Assembly: GCF_910592395.1 (NCBI RefSeq)
Contig: NC_088310.1
Span: 13,769,501-13,833,500, forward strand
Length of the DNA: 64,000 nucleotides
Reading direction: 5' to 3'
DNA from: Lineus longissimus
Taxonomy: Eukaryota > Nemertea > Pilidiophora > Heteronemertea > Lineidae
Of the stretch, positions 10,040-22,884 are shown one piece after another. The notes under the pieces were generated by a model. It saw nothing but the letters and a program-made list of their open reading frames with translations. It did not search any database and had not been told where the DNA came from. Position numbers and translations under genes: made by a program. Positions within the stretch are counted from its first letter, which is position 1, and every line of letters starts with the position of its first letter.

Positions 10040-10880
10040 AAGGGATTACCAGACATTTTTAGTGGTGGGGTACCCCTGCCAGACTTATGTAACTGCCCCA
10101 CCCAAATTGAGCTAGATCAGCTGAGATCCGAACCAAATAAAACTACTTGGAATTTGTTCATCATCACCCTTGGTATCATGAATGAGCATTGCCAGACAGT
10201 TTCTATGGTGGGTTACCCCTGACAGACACGCCCAAAGGGTCACACCCAAATATTGTGCTAGATCAGCTGAAATCCGAACCAAATAAAACTACTTGGAATT
10301 TGTTCATCATCACCCTAGGTATCATGAATTAGCATTGACAGACAGTTTCTATGGTGGGTTACCCCTGACAGACACGCCCAAAGGGCCACACCCAAATATT
10401 GAGCTAGATCAGCTGAAATCCGAACCAAATAAAACTACTTGGAATTTGTTCATCATCACCCTAGGTATCATGAATGAGCATTGCCAGACAGTTTCTATGG
10501 TGGGTTACCCCTGACAGACACGCCCAAAGTGCCACACCCAAATATTGAGCTAGATCAGCTGAAATCCGAACCAAATAAAACTACTTGGAATTTGTTCATC
10601 ATCACCCTAGGTATCATGAATGAGCATTGCCAGACAGTTTCTATGGCGGGTTACCCCTGACAGACACGCCCAAAGGGCCACACCCAAATATTGAGCTAGA
10701 TCAGCTGAAATCCGAACCAAATAAAACTACTTGGAATTTGTTCATCATCACCCTTGGTATCATGAATGAGCATTGCCAGACAGTTTCTATGGTGGGTTAC
10801 CCCTGACAGACACGCCCAAAGGGCCACACCCAAATATTGAGCTAGATTAGCGAACCAAATGAAACTAACCGGAATTTGTT
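10040..10880. repeat. 146-bp satellite, about 5.5 copies
   Basis: TTCTATGGTGGGTTACCCCT begins at 10201, 10347, 10493, 10639 and 10785, an exact 146-bp period. The first unit (from about 10040) and the last (to about 10880) are diverged. The central units are nearly identical, which points to recent unequal exchange or homogenisation. Short open frames through it are incidental. Confidence 0.95.
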
Positions 10881-11694
10881 CATTATAGAAGAAGATGAAC
10901 TTGGCCAATGTTTTTATAGCAATTCCCTATTTACCTCTGTGCTGATCCTTTAAATTACCTTCTGGTATGTTACCAACAAACATTTCAATAGGCCTGTGTT
11001 CCTAACAGGAAGCTGAAACTGTAAGTAAGCAATAAAATTATTGAATTCAAAGCAAAAATTTCTTAGAAGCTAATCCAAAATAAAAACAATTCACAGATCA
11101 AAGCATTCTTTTGTGATTCATTCTGAAGAACATCTGGACTTGTAACTTATACTTCCTGTGCTTAGAGTCGGCAACCTCTTTGACTAATTGATATGTCAAC
11201 ATATTTGTATGTATATCCAAACGCTTTAACGGTTTGAGAACACATAGCAGGAAGAATTCATGAAGGCAAGACTTGGCTGTTTTAAACTTTCATCGGTTGC
11301 GGATTATTTTGTGAAGTCCAAATTTCCCAATTTGACGTAAACATGGAATACTTTGGACATCGTCTCCTTTAAGAGGTAAGTAAGATTTATAATTTCATTT
11401 TTCAGCAATATTTTCCATACACATTAGATTTAATCTCAGCGACAGGTTTTCATTTTCGCATTTCTATTTTGAATATCAGCACATGACTCAAAACAGCTAA
11501 TTGGTAGTCCCACTCTTTTAAATAAAGCTTCGTTCGTTTTTCCATGAGTAAACGCGGGAAATGTTTTTAACATGCCAATCCTGTGATCCTATATATTTCA
11601 AACACGTGTCCCCCAACATAAAATTCGGGCGGTAATGCCGATACAATGTTGCTTACAGCATAAACATTGTTTCAGGTTCACCTTCTTGGTAGCA
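10881..11694. other. Upstream region of the 11.7-kb gene, no gene seen
   Basis: AT-rich DNA without a recognisable coding frame. It may hold the promoter of the gene starting at 11695, but no TATA or other core element stands out. Confidence 0.4.
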
Positions 11695-14128
11695 ATGGAT
11701 CCGGACAAATCTTCTTCCCAATCGGGTGAAAGTCGAATTGCTGACCCTACTCTAAGCCGTGATACTAGTCCACCTGCAAGTGAAAATGTTCATGAAAGCA
11801 ACATTGACGAGCCATTGCAGAAAGAAGATGATCGTTCATCTGAACCTATGCAGGAGGTATGTATATATATCATAATACCATAATATCATAATACATCACA
11901 ATAGTTTTACTATTCAAAGTGAACCATTGCCTTGGATTCCAAATCATGCCTTGTTCTTTTCAGGGTAATGAAACCCTTGCCTCCAAGTGTTTAATCTGCA
12001 ATAAACCTACTGAAGATGACAACAAGTTAAAGACTTATAGTGATAAAACGGGACAATCATTAAAAACTGCGGCAGCTGTTCGAACCACCCATGTGAGTGA
12101 CATATACGAAGAGGTCACCAAGATGATCATGAGCGGTGATGTGTATGGGAAAGTGTACCATCCCTCTTGCCATCGAAGCTACACCGCAGTGAAGAGAACA
12201 AACGATGGAGCCAGCACTGAATCTCAACCCAAGAAGCCGAGGAGGGAGACAAGAACAAGCAGCGCTTTGCCGGAGACAGGAGCTCGTGGCATCCTGAAAG
12301 TACAATGTATCTTTTGTGGGAAGCAGAGAAAAAAGAAAAAGGGAAAGGAGGAAGGGCTGACTTTAGCGGCAACTGGTGGAGGCTATGATAACGGGCTCCA
12401 AGGTCCACAAGTGAACGTTTCAAGAGTTTGATAATGGGTGATGTTGATCTTGTTGCGAAGGAGGGTAAATATCACAAGTCATGCAGAGTTCAGTTCATGC
12501 ACGAAACAGAAGTAGCTGGGCCTAGCGATGCAACATCCCATGAATTTCACAAGAGAGCGTTTTCATCGCTCTGTCAGTTCATTGATACGGAAGTTGTCAC
12601 AAGTAAAAAATCTTTGCTTGTGGCAAAATTGTTGCATAAGTATAAACCAGATTATACCAACAACGGAGGCAATCTCCAGGACATTGAGTCATACACAAAC
12701 CAGAATTTGATAAGAAAGGTTAAAGATAAGTTTGGAGACAAAGTCCGGGTTCAACTAGCTGACTAACAAAGGGGGAACTACATTTGTGCTTCGACACTCT
12801 CTGACGAAGAAGCAAGGATGCAAATATATGATGATGCTAAGGAGCATGAAGAAAATGAAAAACTGCGATGGGCTGGCTCCCACCTCCGTTCACTCATAAT
12901 GCAGCTACCCAAGTCAAAGACACCTGATCCTGCCACAGTTAAGAATCTAAAGGAAAGCGCACCAGATATTCCGAAGCAGCTAGATGTGTTCTTCAGAAGC
13001 CTTTTAGGTGGTCAGACACCCTCATTCCAAGGTGCACAGATTGGTGCCATTGACCGAAAGGTAACATCGATGGCATCAGATGCTGTGTTCAATGTAACAC
13101 GCGGCTCAGTTAAACCCTGGAAACATGTTGCAATGGGACTTGGTTTGCAATCATTGACTGGATCTAAGTTAGCCCTACAAATTCTGAATAGATCCGGCCA
13201 CGCGATCAGCTACACTGAAGTCAAGGGATTAGAAACAGAGTTTGCCTATTCCGTGACGTCAGATGGTTGCGATACTCCTGATGGGATACACCTTCTCCCA
13301 GATCGAACAACAGCTTGTGTCTGGGACAACAATGATGCTAACGTCGACACCACAGATGGAAAGCAAACGTTGCACTCAACTGTTGGGCACACCTACCAAA
13401 ATATCATGGGGCATGATAGCGAACAAGGTGCCAAGGACTTTCAATTCCGTGAAGGTCGAAACAGGAGGAGTTTTGTTGGAAGCCACCAAGACATTCCTGT
13501 TTTCCGAAAATCCCTGAAGGCAGCGAAGTTCACCAATACCTCAACTGATAGATGTGATGCAAGTCCACGACCTACACTGAAACCTTTGGATTTGTTCTGG
13601 CTTTGGGAACTGAGAAGAGGGGACGTACCACTGTATGCCGGCTTCATCAGCAGATTTGTACAGGACCCCCTCCCTCTTCAGCGGATCTGTTATATGGATC
13701 CTATCCCGAAGTCACCAACTGATAACGCAGTTGTCAGGGAGACGATGATCCGAACCCTGAACGTAGCAAGAGAAACCGGGCAGGAGTATGCAGTTGTCAC
13801 GTATGATTTGGCTGTCGCCCTCAAAGCGTTCTCAATCCAAGCACTTGAGGAGCCCACCTTTGATAAACTGCTAATCATGCTAGGGAACTTCCATACAGAG
13901 CTTGCCTTTTATGGTTCACTCGAAACGATGATAAGTGAGAGTGGCATCGAATTCGTCCTGACAGAGGCAGAGGTCTTGGCAGAGGGTTCTATGATGGGGT
14001 TCATGAAGGGGAAGTTTTACAATCGTTGCACAAGGATCCATGAGCTGCTCGCCAATGTGTTGGAACAGAAACTCTATGATTCGTTCCTACAACAGCTTCC
14101 CCAGCACCTGGTAGGCCTATGTCATTGA
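11695..14128 (+). pseudogene. Decayed zinc-motif, RNase H-like (transposase-like) family member
   Basis: Exon 1 (11695-11856) starts MDPDKSSSQ and splices at GAG|GTATGT to TTTTCAG|GGTAAT (exon 2 from 11964). Two zinc-like modules follow: CLIC with HPSC (Y-H-x3-C), then CIFC with HKSC. The body (to 14128) contains DNNDANVDTTDGKQT, TYDLAVALKAFS and LGNFHTELAFYGSLE. These landmarks recall a large uncharacterised family in cnidarians, molluscs and fish whose homologous boxes resemble TFDQPLYWKA and GGFHTEMSFLG. I infer an RNase H-like transposase fold. The copy is broken: the frame shifts between 12360 and 12430, with no single frame linking CIFC to HKSC, and a TAA at 12764-12766 interrupts an otherwise continuous frame. 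The 3' end at 14128 may be an exon end (CTG|GTAGGC). Introns show it is not a retrocopy. Confidence 0.7.
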
Positions 14129-15000
14129 CATCACCGGGATCCATCATGCTGAACACAAACCTGAAATAATTGGTGGTGGAGATGGGGTTTAAATACATGT
14201 ACGATCCTTTAAATCTTCAATGCATTGGAGAATACAGTCATCCACAAAATAATCTGGGGGTATCGGTATCACCCAGTATCACAACGCCCTCAAAAATTTC
14301 TCTTGTTGTTGTCGGTTAGATTAAAATTCTAACATTTATACGCATGTAGTTACTCTACCAAACGCTACTTCAGTCTGTTAACGTCATAAAGTAGGCCTAG
14401 GTCATTTGGTTGGTAATAAAGTGTGGGTAAGTTCGAAACTTTAATAGTCATATACCAAGGCAATACAGCCACCGCGCTGACGATGTTTATTATATTTTTT
14501 TGCAGCGTGGTATTGGCAGGACTCATTCAAATGGGAGAGCCAAGAGTACCAATATAGGGAATGGCGAGGATAGGCTATAGTGACTACTAGTATAGCCTAC
14601 ATGTGCAGTTACACAACGGTAAGTCTTGGAGGCAGGAATGATTCTGCCTATACATGCATGTCATGTCTGGGCCGACCGCAAGATCGATGTGTGCGAATCG
14701 GTACTAATTTAATTCTAGTCATAGACCTAGGCCTACTTGATACAAGCCTAACTACTTGAAATGAGAATTTAGGATTGATATTCAACACATGCGATCGGCC
14801 CTGATGTCGCAGGACTGTGAAAAGATAGGCCTATAAAAGCACATTTATAGGCCGAGTACTAAAACAGTGATACGGTAGCAATTAGAAGCAAATTTCTCTA
14901 GATGCAACTGTTGAATCTCAATTAGACTTACCGATAAAGATCGAAAATAACAAAGAAAAATGGGCGAAATACACAACCGTCTTTCAAGTTAATCACTGAA
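14129..15000. other. Non-coding, nothing recognised
   Basis: The many TAGGCCTA-type words seen throughout the window are present, but there is no coding frame or terminal repeat. If the 11.7-kb gene had further exons they are not recognisable here. Confidence 0.4.
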
Positions 15001-15014
15001 ATAATGAAACAAAA

Positions 15015-15400
15015 GCATTGCATGCGCATTTCGTGCACATTTCGTTCCAAACGAAGTACGTTTCAAGTTCGTTTGATAGTGCGTTTTCTGTTCGTTTGAA
15101 ACGAAGTCCGTTTCCAGTTCGTTTGAAGGGAAGTGCGTTCGACAATCGTTTCGTTTGAAACGAAGTGCGTTTGACAATCGTTTGACGTACATTTGAGATC
15201 CGTTTAGTGCGATCGTTTGGAAATCGTTTGGCAAGCGTTCTGATCGGGCGTGTTCGTTTGGGAGCGTTTCGAAATTTTCGCCTAGGGTGTGCGTTTGTTT
15301 TCAAACGCTTTTCAAACGGCTGATAAACGGCAGATAAACGGATGATTTTCGTTTGAATTTCGTTTTAGAATAAACGCTTTTTGCCCGTTTCAAACGCGAG
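15015..15400. repeat. Dense CGTTTGAAACG/AAACGAAG motif cluster
   Basis: More than twenty CGTTT or AAACG words are packed into about 390 bp, several as the palindromic CGTTTGAAACG. The left part is mostly CGTTTGAAACGAAGTGCG-like, the right part AAACGGC/AAACGGAT-like. The block abuts the BEL LTR remnant at 15410. It resembles one arm of a tandem-motif TIR element, but no partner arm was found. Confidence 0.6.
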
Positions 15401-15430
15401 ACGGCCCCTTATACAGTCCCAACATTACAT

Positions 15431-17489
15431 TAGGTCTCTCCGACCGGATTGAGAAGCAGTAAATTGATTTTCTTCAACTTGTGAGAACTGTGTGAACTCT
15501 GTGACCATGTGCTATTCCTGTACATTTTGTGTACAGTTGGCCTGTGCATTCGGCCTATGTTAGATGTTGCCAAGTGCAGATGAAGCCAATGCATGCTGCT
15601 GTCCACAAGAAGGACTCTGCTGCACTTAGGATGCGGTTTTGAGAACTGAGAACATTGTACTGTGCCACCATCGGGTTTAGAATATTCTTTGTGTGAATAT
15701 TCTGAGAAGAGACATTTACAGTGAACCGTGATATCAACTTTCGTTGTATGTCGTCAGTTGGATTTGTCAAATTTGTATCATTGCTGATTGATGTGTTCTC
15801 AACATTGAGCATCGTCATTTGTGACCCACCACAGCAAAATGAGTTGCATGTCGCTTCGAGCTTGACAGTTTGAGACGGACTGGTTGTTCATTTCACTATT
15901 GTCTGCCTTTTGTGAAATCTGAGCGTATCAATTTCTTCTATTATGTCCTGGTGTCATTTTAGGCTCATCTTCTGTGCGACATGCGACCCATTTTGCCGTG
16001 GTAGGTCACATTTGTGTGCTAATCATTTGTCAAGTTCGATGCTGATGTGTTCCCGCTAACGCTGAGTGTCGTCATTTGCGCCTTGTCGAGAGCTGTAGCC
16101 TACAATCTCATCGTCGATTGAGCATCGTCATTCATGTGCTCAACATCCGAGTACCAGCAGTATCCGAGTGTGAGAGCGAAGCTGTTCATACTTCATCCCA
16201 TGTCCAGGGTCGTATCCCGTGCTGCATTGATGAACTGAACTGTGTTTTGGCTATGAACTGAACTGTTTTCAAATGTGCGCCTTGAGATTCAAGAACACTT
16301 CTGAGTTAGCGAGTCATCATCTCCCAAGGACTGTGACTTTCCAGTTTAGTGCATTGTTGGCATGTGCATGAACTAATATAACTTTCTTTCACCAATAATA
16401 TTTGAATTCTCTTTCAGATATTGAGTAATTTTGAGATCTTTGCCTCGTATTTGGTATAGAAATTGGCATTTTACTATGGTATTACATTGTACACTTGTTT
16501 TATGTATTGAGTTTGAGCATCTTAGTCTAGGTTTGTGTAGGCCTTTGTACTAAGTTAACATACATTGTTTGTGCATGTAGCTGAATCACCACATGAGTCT
16601 GAGTTCAAGTTTGAGTATCTTGGTCAAGATTTGTGAATGCTTGTACTAAGTCACCATACATTGAGTTTGAGAGATTTGCTTATTATTGGATGACGGTAAC
16701 CCTTTGATAAGTGAACACACTTCGAGTTTTTCTCCTGACTTTAAACTGACTTTAGTCTTGAGAATCTTCGCTGTAGTACAGGTTGTAATTTGACCTTACT
16801 ACACGTCAACAACCACTTGGAGTCGAGTTTGAGAATTTGTGCTGCAGTTTACATGTTGTAATTTAACCTTGCTGCATGCCTACTACCAAGTTGAGTGAGT
16901 TTGTGCTGTAGGGTTGTAATTTGACCTTGCTGTGCAACAACCAGCACACTGAGTTGAGTTGAGAGTATCACTTTTGGTTTTGAGTGACCTTACAGTGTAG
17001 CAAGTTTACTACATCAGTGTGACAGTAAGTAAAATGTGCGTCTTTCATGAGTAGAACACAGGCGTTGTTGCTACCTTGTTGTGCTTACAAGTAGGCCTTG
17101 GTAAAACTTTAAATCTAACTTTACGAGCTCATAATACCTATTGTTAAAACCTAGCGTTGTTGAGCAGTGCCAATTCAACTTTGGATATTTTAGTTACTTT
17201 CAGGCCAACTTCTATACTGCCATTTTGTATTGTCGCATTGCATTTTGGGTCATGTGTTCACAACTACACCTTGCCTAAAGTTCTGTTTTACAACTGTTTC
17301 ATCTAAGTTTACCTGGGTCTGAAAATTTCTTGTGCTGCCCTCTATGCTGTTTATGGGTTTCAAGAGTTCATGTCACATTCACACAGGCAATTTAAGTGGC
17401 TTAAATTTCAAAGGGGTTTAATAATTTATTTATATCCCCCTCGGAGGTCTGAGTTTGAGTTTCTTGAGTCAACACTGCAAATATAGGTG
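15431..17489 (+). other. BEL 5' leader, non-coding, with degenerate internal repeats
   Basis: About 2 kb separates the LTR remnant from gag, which is long for a leader. Between 16,550 and 17,000 a phrase like GAGTTTGAGAATTTGTGCTG, then GTTGTAATTTGACCTTGCTG, recurs four to five times at irregular spacing. No frame over 90 codons has protein-like composition. Confidence 0.55.
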
Positions 17490-18551
17490 ATCCACCAACT
17501 TTGCAATCTCTACAAGAGAAATGCAGAATCTGTCGCGCGAAGTATACTCGGCAAGAGAATACTGTGATTAGATTTTACAGGGAAACTGCTACATTGTTGG
17601 AAAAGGGCAGATAATGTTAGGCAGTTTGAAACAGCAGTGAAAAAGACTGCTAACGCAATGGAGGAGCTCAATGTCATCTACGGTGAATTGAAGGATGTGC
17701 AGACCAAGATGGACTTCCATCCTGATTTTGGGAAGCTTACTGAAGAAGCCTTGAGAGCCGAGACTGAGTCGGAAGAGAAGTACCGCACCCAGTACTATGA
17801 CATCTCTGCCAAAGTTCAACAACTGCAAGCAGACGCAGACAAGGACAGGCGCACCCCGTCAGAAAAGTCGAGTGATACCTTCACACCAGAACACTTTGCC
17901 GCTGCTATGAAGGAGACACTGCAATCCGTTCAAACTGGCATTTCAGCAGATCAGTTGGAAAGGATATTGGGGACTCTTGCTCATAAAAAGCGCTATATCC
18001 AGATTCCAAAGTTCAAAGGGGACATCGAGCTATTTGATCAATGGAAGAAGCTGGTAGAGACGGAATTGGAAAAACCAGGTTACAGTGAAGTTGAGAGAAC
18101 GCACATCGTGATATCCTTAGTTGATGGAGAGGTTTCTAAACTCATCAGTGGACTAAAGGATCCAAGTTCAAATGACATCCTTGAGTTTTTGAAGAATCGG
18201 TATGGAGATGTGTTGTCGAAGATCCAGAAGGCAGTGAATGAAATTGCTGCTGTGCCTGCTGTCACTACTCCCTCAGCAAAGGATCTGGATTCCCTCTTCA
18301 ACTCTCTAACTTCTAATTGGAATTACATCATGAAACGCACATCAGAGGACAACCATGTCATCAGAGCAAGATGGATATTTACAGCACTTGTACGTCCCAA
18401 ACTTCCGAAGGAACTTTTGAAGAAATAGGATGCAGAGACAATCAGAGAGGAGAAGGCAATGTCGAGGACATCAGATCTACCAATCCGGTTCGACACACTT
18501 TTGGAGAAGCTGCAAGAGGCTGTCAAGGTTGCAAGACGAACTTAACCGAGT
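17490..18551 (+). pseudogene. gag: BEL/Pao gag (DUF1759-like)
   Basis: The frame starting near 17490 gives LQEKCRICRAKYTRQEN. It must shift by one base near 17605 to join the 263-codon frame ending at 18428. That frame holds a predicted coiled coil (about residues 8-70, including MEELNVIYGELKDVQ) and then QIPKFKGDIELFDQWKKLV, the signature of the DUF1759 capsid-like domain of BEL elements, followed by LISGL. A TAG at 18426-18428 cuts the frame, but sense-like sequence (LPIRFDTLLEKLQEAV) continues in phase to another stop near 18543. The product would form the particle that packages the RNA. It is no longer translatable as one chain. Confidence 0.8.
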
Positions 18552-18634
18552 AAACAAGAAAAACCAGAGAAGGAGAATGAGAAAAGGAAATCTGTAACCA
18601 AATCTGTCCAAGGAATCCAAGAAGCCAACGGCAC

Positions 18635-21600
18635 ATGCATTGCAGATCTCTCAAAAGACGCCTGCTAAATCCAAAGAAGCACAGGTACGCTGTTTTCTGT
18701 GGACTTCGTCATTTTGCATCAAGTTGTCCGACAATGAAATCGATGCCTGTGTCAGAACGAGTGGAGAAAGTGAAAGCTTCCAAGGCATGCTTCAACTGTT
18801 TGCGGACTACTCACTTTGTGGATGCCTGTCGGTTGTCTAGTTGTAGAAATTGTTCTAAGAAGCACCACACACTTCTACATTTTGACAAGCCAGAAGCAAG
18901 TAACTCTGGGAGCAGCCAGCAGACATCGAGCCGAACAGAAGCCAGTGGAGACGGTAGTAAGCCTGAGATTGTGAGATCGCCACATTACTTCGTGAAAGCA
19001 AGAGAGACAGATGGTGATGTACTGTTGCAGACAGGCATAGCGAAGTTAGAGGCGAGGAATGCTGTCGCTCATGGACGAGTTCTTTTTGACTCTGGGAATG
19101 GACCCACCTTTGTCAGAAAGCAAATGGCAAAGAGACTGCAGCTGCATGGACAACCAGTTGCAGCAGAGTTCACCTTAGCAGGAGGAAAGTTTATGACACT
19201 TGATACTCAGTGAGTGAAGATTCATTTGTCAAGTATACTACCAACATGGAAGGGAGAGACCTTTGAAATCATCGCCTATGTTCTAGAATGTCCATGTGCT
19301 GATATCAAGGAGTCAAGGAGGATTTGTCAAAGTTTGAACAGCTGAGGGGCCTTCAGATAGCAGATGAGTTCCCAAGGAAACGTCAACCAGTCGATGTTCT
19401 GTTAGGAATCCAAGACACAATGAAAATCTTACAGGACAGTCCTTCAGCACAAAGGAGTCATATTGGTTGGATCGTGTCAGGAACCTGTTCCACCGATCGA
19501 GAGAGCCACACGACGTTGCCAATCAATCACTCTAGGTTTCAACTGACCAGCGAGATCGACATCGCCACCAAACACTGGGAGACTGAGCACACTGGGATTC
19601 TGCCAAGTGAGAAGAACAAGCGACTCTCAGAACTTGAGACTGAAGCCCTGAGACAACATGAGGAGAAAACTGTCAAGAAGACGGATCATTATGAGACGGG
19701 ATTGTTAAAACATCCGGAGTGGATGGAGAAAAACAAGCAACAAGCCATCAGGAAACTTAGTAGTCTAGAGCAGAGACTAAAAAAGGACCCAACATTGTCA
19801 GCGAGATACCAGGAGCAAACCAGGAGTTGATCAAGACAGGTCGAGCAGAGCAGGTGATTGAGGAAAAGGAGCCTGAAGATCATAGCATGTGGTACTTACC
19901 CCATCATCCCATAGTGAGAGAAGACAAGACGACAACCAAGGTCAGAATTGTCTTTGATGGATCGATGAGAGGCCTTGATGGAGTATCCTTGAATGCCACA
20001 TTGTTAGCAGGTCCTGCTTTGCAACCCGACCATCCTGGAGTCTTGATGCGATCCAGGCATCACAGAATCGCATTGATTGCCGATATTGAAAAGATGTTCC
20101 TACATGTAAGTATGAACCCAGTAGACAGAGATTGTCAGAGATTTCTATGGAGATACCTGGACACAGACAAGGAGCCAGAAGTTTTCAGATTGACCACGAT
20201 CACTTTTGGGCTAATGTCTTCACCATTTTCTAGCATCAAGACTGTGCTTGATCATGTCACGTCGCATCATGAGGAGTATCCCAAAGCTGCTGCAGAGATC
20301 GAGGAGAACATTTTTGTGGGTGACATTTTGAGTGGAGATGATGTGGACGCTGAGGTAGCAGAGATAGCAGAAGGCCTCAAGAGTATTCTGAGCCCAGAAT
20401 GGAATCTGAGAAAGTTTCTCTCCAATGTACCAGGAGTTTTGTCGAATCTAGCCACAGAGGACATCGCATCAGAGTTAACCGAGAAGATTGTTGGGGAAGA
20501 GATAGCAACCCAGGCTTTAGGGGTTCGATATTTACTCATCGAGGATGTATTGATGTTTTCCTTTGTCGAGAAAATGGAGGATGTCGAGTTAGAGACCAGG
20601 AGAAGTGTTCTGAAGCAACTGCATCGGTAGCACTCCTGGGAAAAAGGAGGAGCATCCCTGAACTGGAGCTTATGGCGTCCCTTGTGACAGCGAGATTGGC
20701 AAAGTCCGTGGAGAGCGAGCTCAAGCTTCTAGTTGTTGCAGTTAATTGCTGGACTGATTCCAAGGTTGTCATGCACTGGCTAAGCAAGCCACCATATCAT
20801 TGGCAAACATTCGTCGCAAACAGGGTAGCTGAGATTCAGGACTTGGTGCCACCCTGCAACTGGAGACACGTTCCAGGAAAATGGAACCCTACGGATCTTT
20901 GTTCCCGAGGACTCACTGCAGAGAATCTAGTTGAATCTTCATTGTGGTGGAATGGTCCATCCTTTCTGACAGAAGGTGAAGAACAGTGGCCAGAACAAGA
21001 GAAGAGCAAGGATACAGAGGATGAGAAAGTAGCCGACACAAAAGCCAAGCCCGAACTTCGCCAGATTGGTATTGCTGCTGTTGCCAAGACGGATATTGTA
21101 GCAGCTGAGAAGTACATTGAGAAATTCTCAACATACCAGAAGTTGTAGAGTAATGAGCCAAGTGAGGAGTTGGATCAGGATCCATAAGTCTAAAAACGAG
21201 GGGAGAGATCGAGACAAAGAAACTAACAAAGACACTGACAGTGAGGAAACCATTCCAGAGACAACTCTCAATGACAGAGGTCAGGAGGAGCTGCATTGGA
21301 TCAGATGGGCTCAATCCCTCAAGTATCAGAAGGAAATTGAGGAATTGAAAGCCGGACGACAAGTTACCAAAGAGAGCAAACTGGCTCCATTGAGCCCAGA
21401 GTGGGACAAGAAGGACCAAGTGATGCGAGTCGGGGGTCGTCTTCATTATGCCCCATTGCCAGAGGAGACTAAGCACCCCATTATCTTGCCTGCTCACAAC
21501 CGATTTGTGGATAAGTTAGTTCTGTACTACCACCAGATTAACCTGCACACAGGACCAGCTCAGACCCTGGCTTTCTTGTGAAACAAGTACTGGCTTATTC

Positions 21601-22660
21601 ATGGGAGACAGGAAGTAAGACGCATCCTTCACAAGTGCAAGGCTTGCAAAGATCCAGATGAGATTCAGCAAAAGATGGTGCCATTGCCTGTTGAAAGAGT
21701 GAGCATGAGCTTACCTTTCACCCACATAGGATTAGACTATGCAGGACCATTGTACATCAAGTCAGGAGAAGAAACCACTAAGGAATACATATTGATATTC
21801 ACATGCATGGTGTCAAGGGGGGTTCATCTTGAACTTACACCGGATCTCACAACGGTAGGAATTCATGGCGGGATTACAGCGAATGGTCAATCGCAGAGGA
21901 AAATATATTTTCATTACTTCTGATAATGCAAAAACTTTCAAGAAAGCAGATACTTTGCTAAGGATTCTTTACAAACAGAAGCATGGAAAGCAAAGGCTCA
22001 AGGAGAAATTGACTGAGAAGGGAATCAAATGGAGATTCATAACAGAGAGCACCATGGCACGGCGGCTTTTATGAGAGGTTGGTTCAAAGTGTGAAGAAGC
22101 CACTAAGGAAAGTGTTTGGCAAAGCACACCTGACATATCTCGAGATGCAGACCCTGCTCACAGACATAGAAGCGCAGCTGAATTCCAGACCATTGACAAG
22201 TGTCTCTGCTGACAAGGATGATCTATCACCTATCACCCCGGGACATCTGATGATTGGCCGAAGCCTACAAGTTCTGCCTGATGCCTCGTTATCAGCACAC
22301 ACTACCGTCTCAGTAAGCAAGAGATGCGCCTATCATCAGCACATGTCAAGGATGTTTTGGAATGGATGGACCACAGAATATCTAACAGAACTTTACCAAC
22401 TGAAAAAGTGGACAGAGGTTCGAGATAACCTTCATTAAGGAGATGTTGTCCTAGTCACCGAGGACAACTCCAGAAAGCTGGACTGGAAGCTTGGAAGAGT
22501 TGAGGAGATCTACCCAGGCCGAGATGGACTTGTGCGCTCAGTACTTGTAAAGACGAAGTCAGGATTGATGAGACGTCCAGTACAGAAGCTGAGAATAATA
22601 GAGACCACCATTCTCCCAAAAGACGACACAGATGTTGAAAGCTGTTCCGATTCTGATTGA
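18635..22660 (+). pseudogene. pol: BEL/Pao pol: protease, RT, RNase H, integrase
   Basis: Domains in order: zinc knuckles (CFNC...H...C, CRNC, 18.78-18.87 kb); an aspartic-protease region with LFDSGNGPTFV (19.08 kb); RT from HHPIVREDKTTTKVR (19.90 kb) through ALIADIEKMFLHV; RNase H with IPELELMASL and CWTDSKVVMHWL (20.65-20.8 kb); an integrase zinc finger (HHQ...CKACK, 21.5-21.65 kb); an integrase core with THIGLDYAGPLYI and ITSDNAKTF; the E-containing IEAQLNSRPLTS (22.16 kb); and a DUF5641-like tail GDVVLVTEDNSRKLDWKLG. Stops or shifts occur near 19213, 19830, 20630, 21148, 21581, 21923, 22074 and 22438. The RT box that should read F/YVDD reads FVGD (about 20312-20326), so catalysis is lost. 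Confidence 0.87.
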
Positions 22661-22884
22661 ACATATAGAGTATTGAGATTAGGGACATTCTAGAGTATTG
22701 AGTACTATAGCAATACTATAGTGTTAAGCTTACTGACACTACGTACTTTATTCATATTTTCGTACAGAGTATATTTCATGCGATATCTGCCAGTTGGTAT
22801 TTCGCATTGTAATTCGTTCAAAATTTTGGTCTGTGTTGAGGTTTGCAGTGAAATTTACGTAGCTCAAATTTCAGGGGGGGAGTA

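Noticed and set aside
10293-10908. Short frames on both strands
   Set aside because: Read-through of the 146-bp satellite.
15555-15818. 87-codon minus-strand frame in the BEL leader
   Set aside because: Opposite to the element's orientation and without family features.
20913-21497. 194-codon minus-strand frame
   Set aside because: Antisense shadow of BEL pol, whose plus-strand frames carry the RNase H and integrase motifs.
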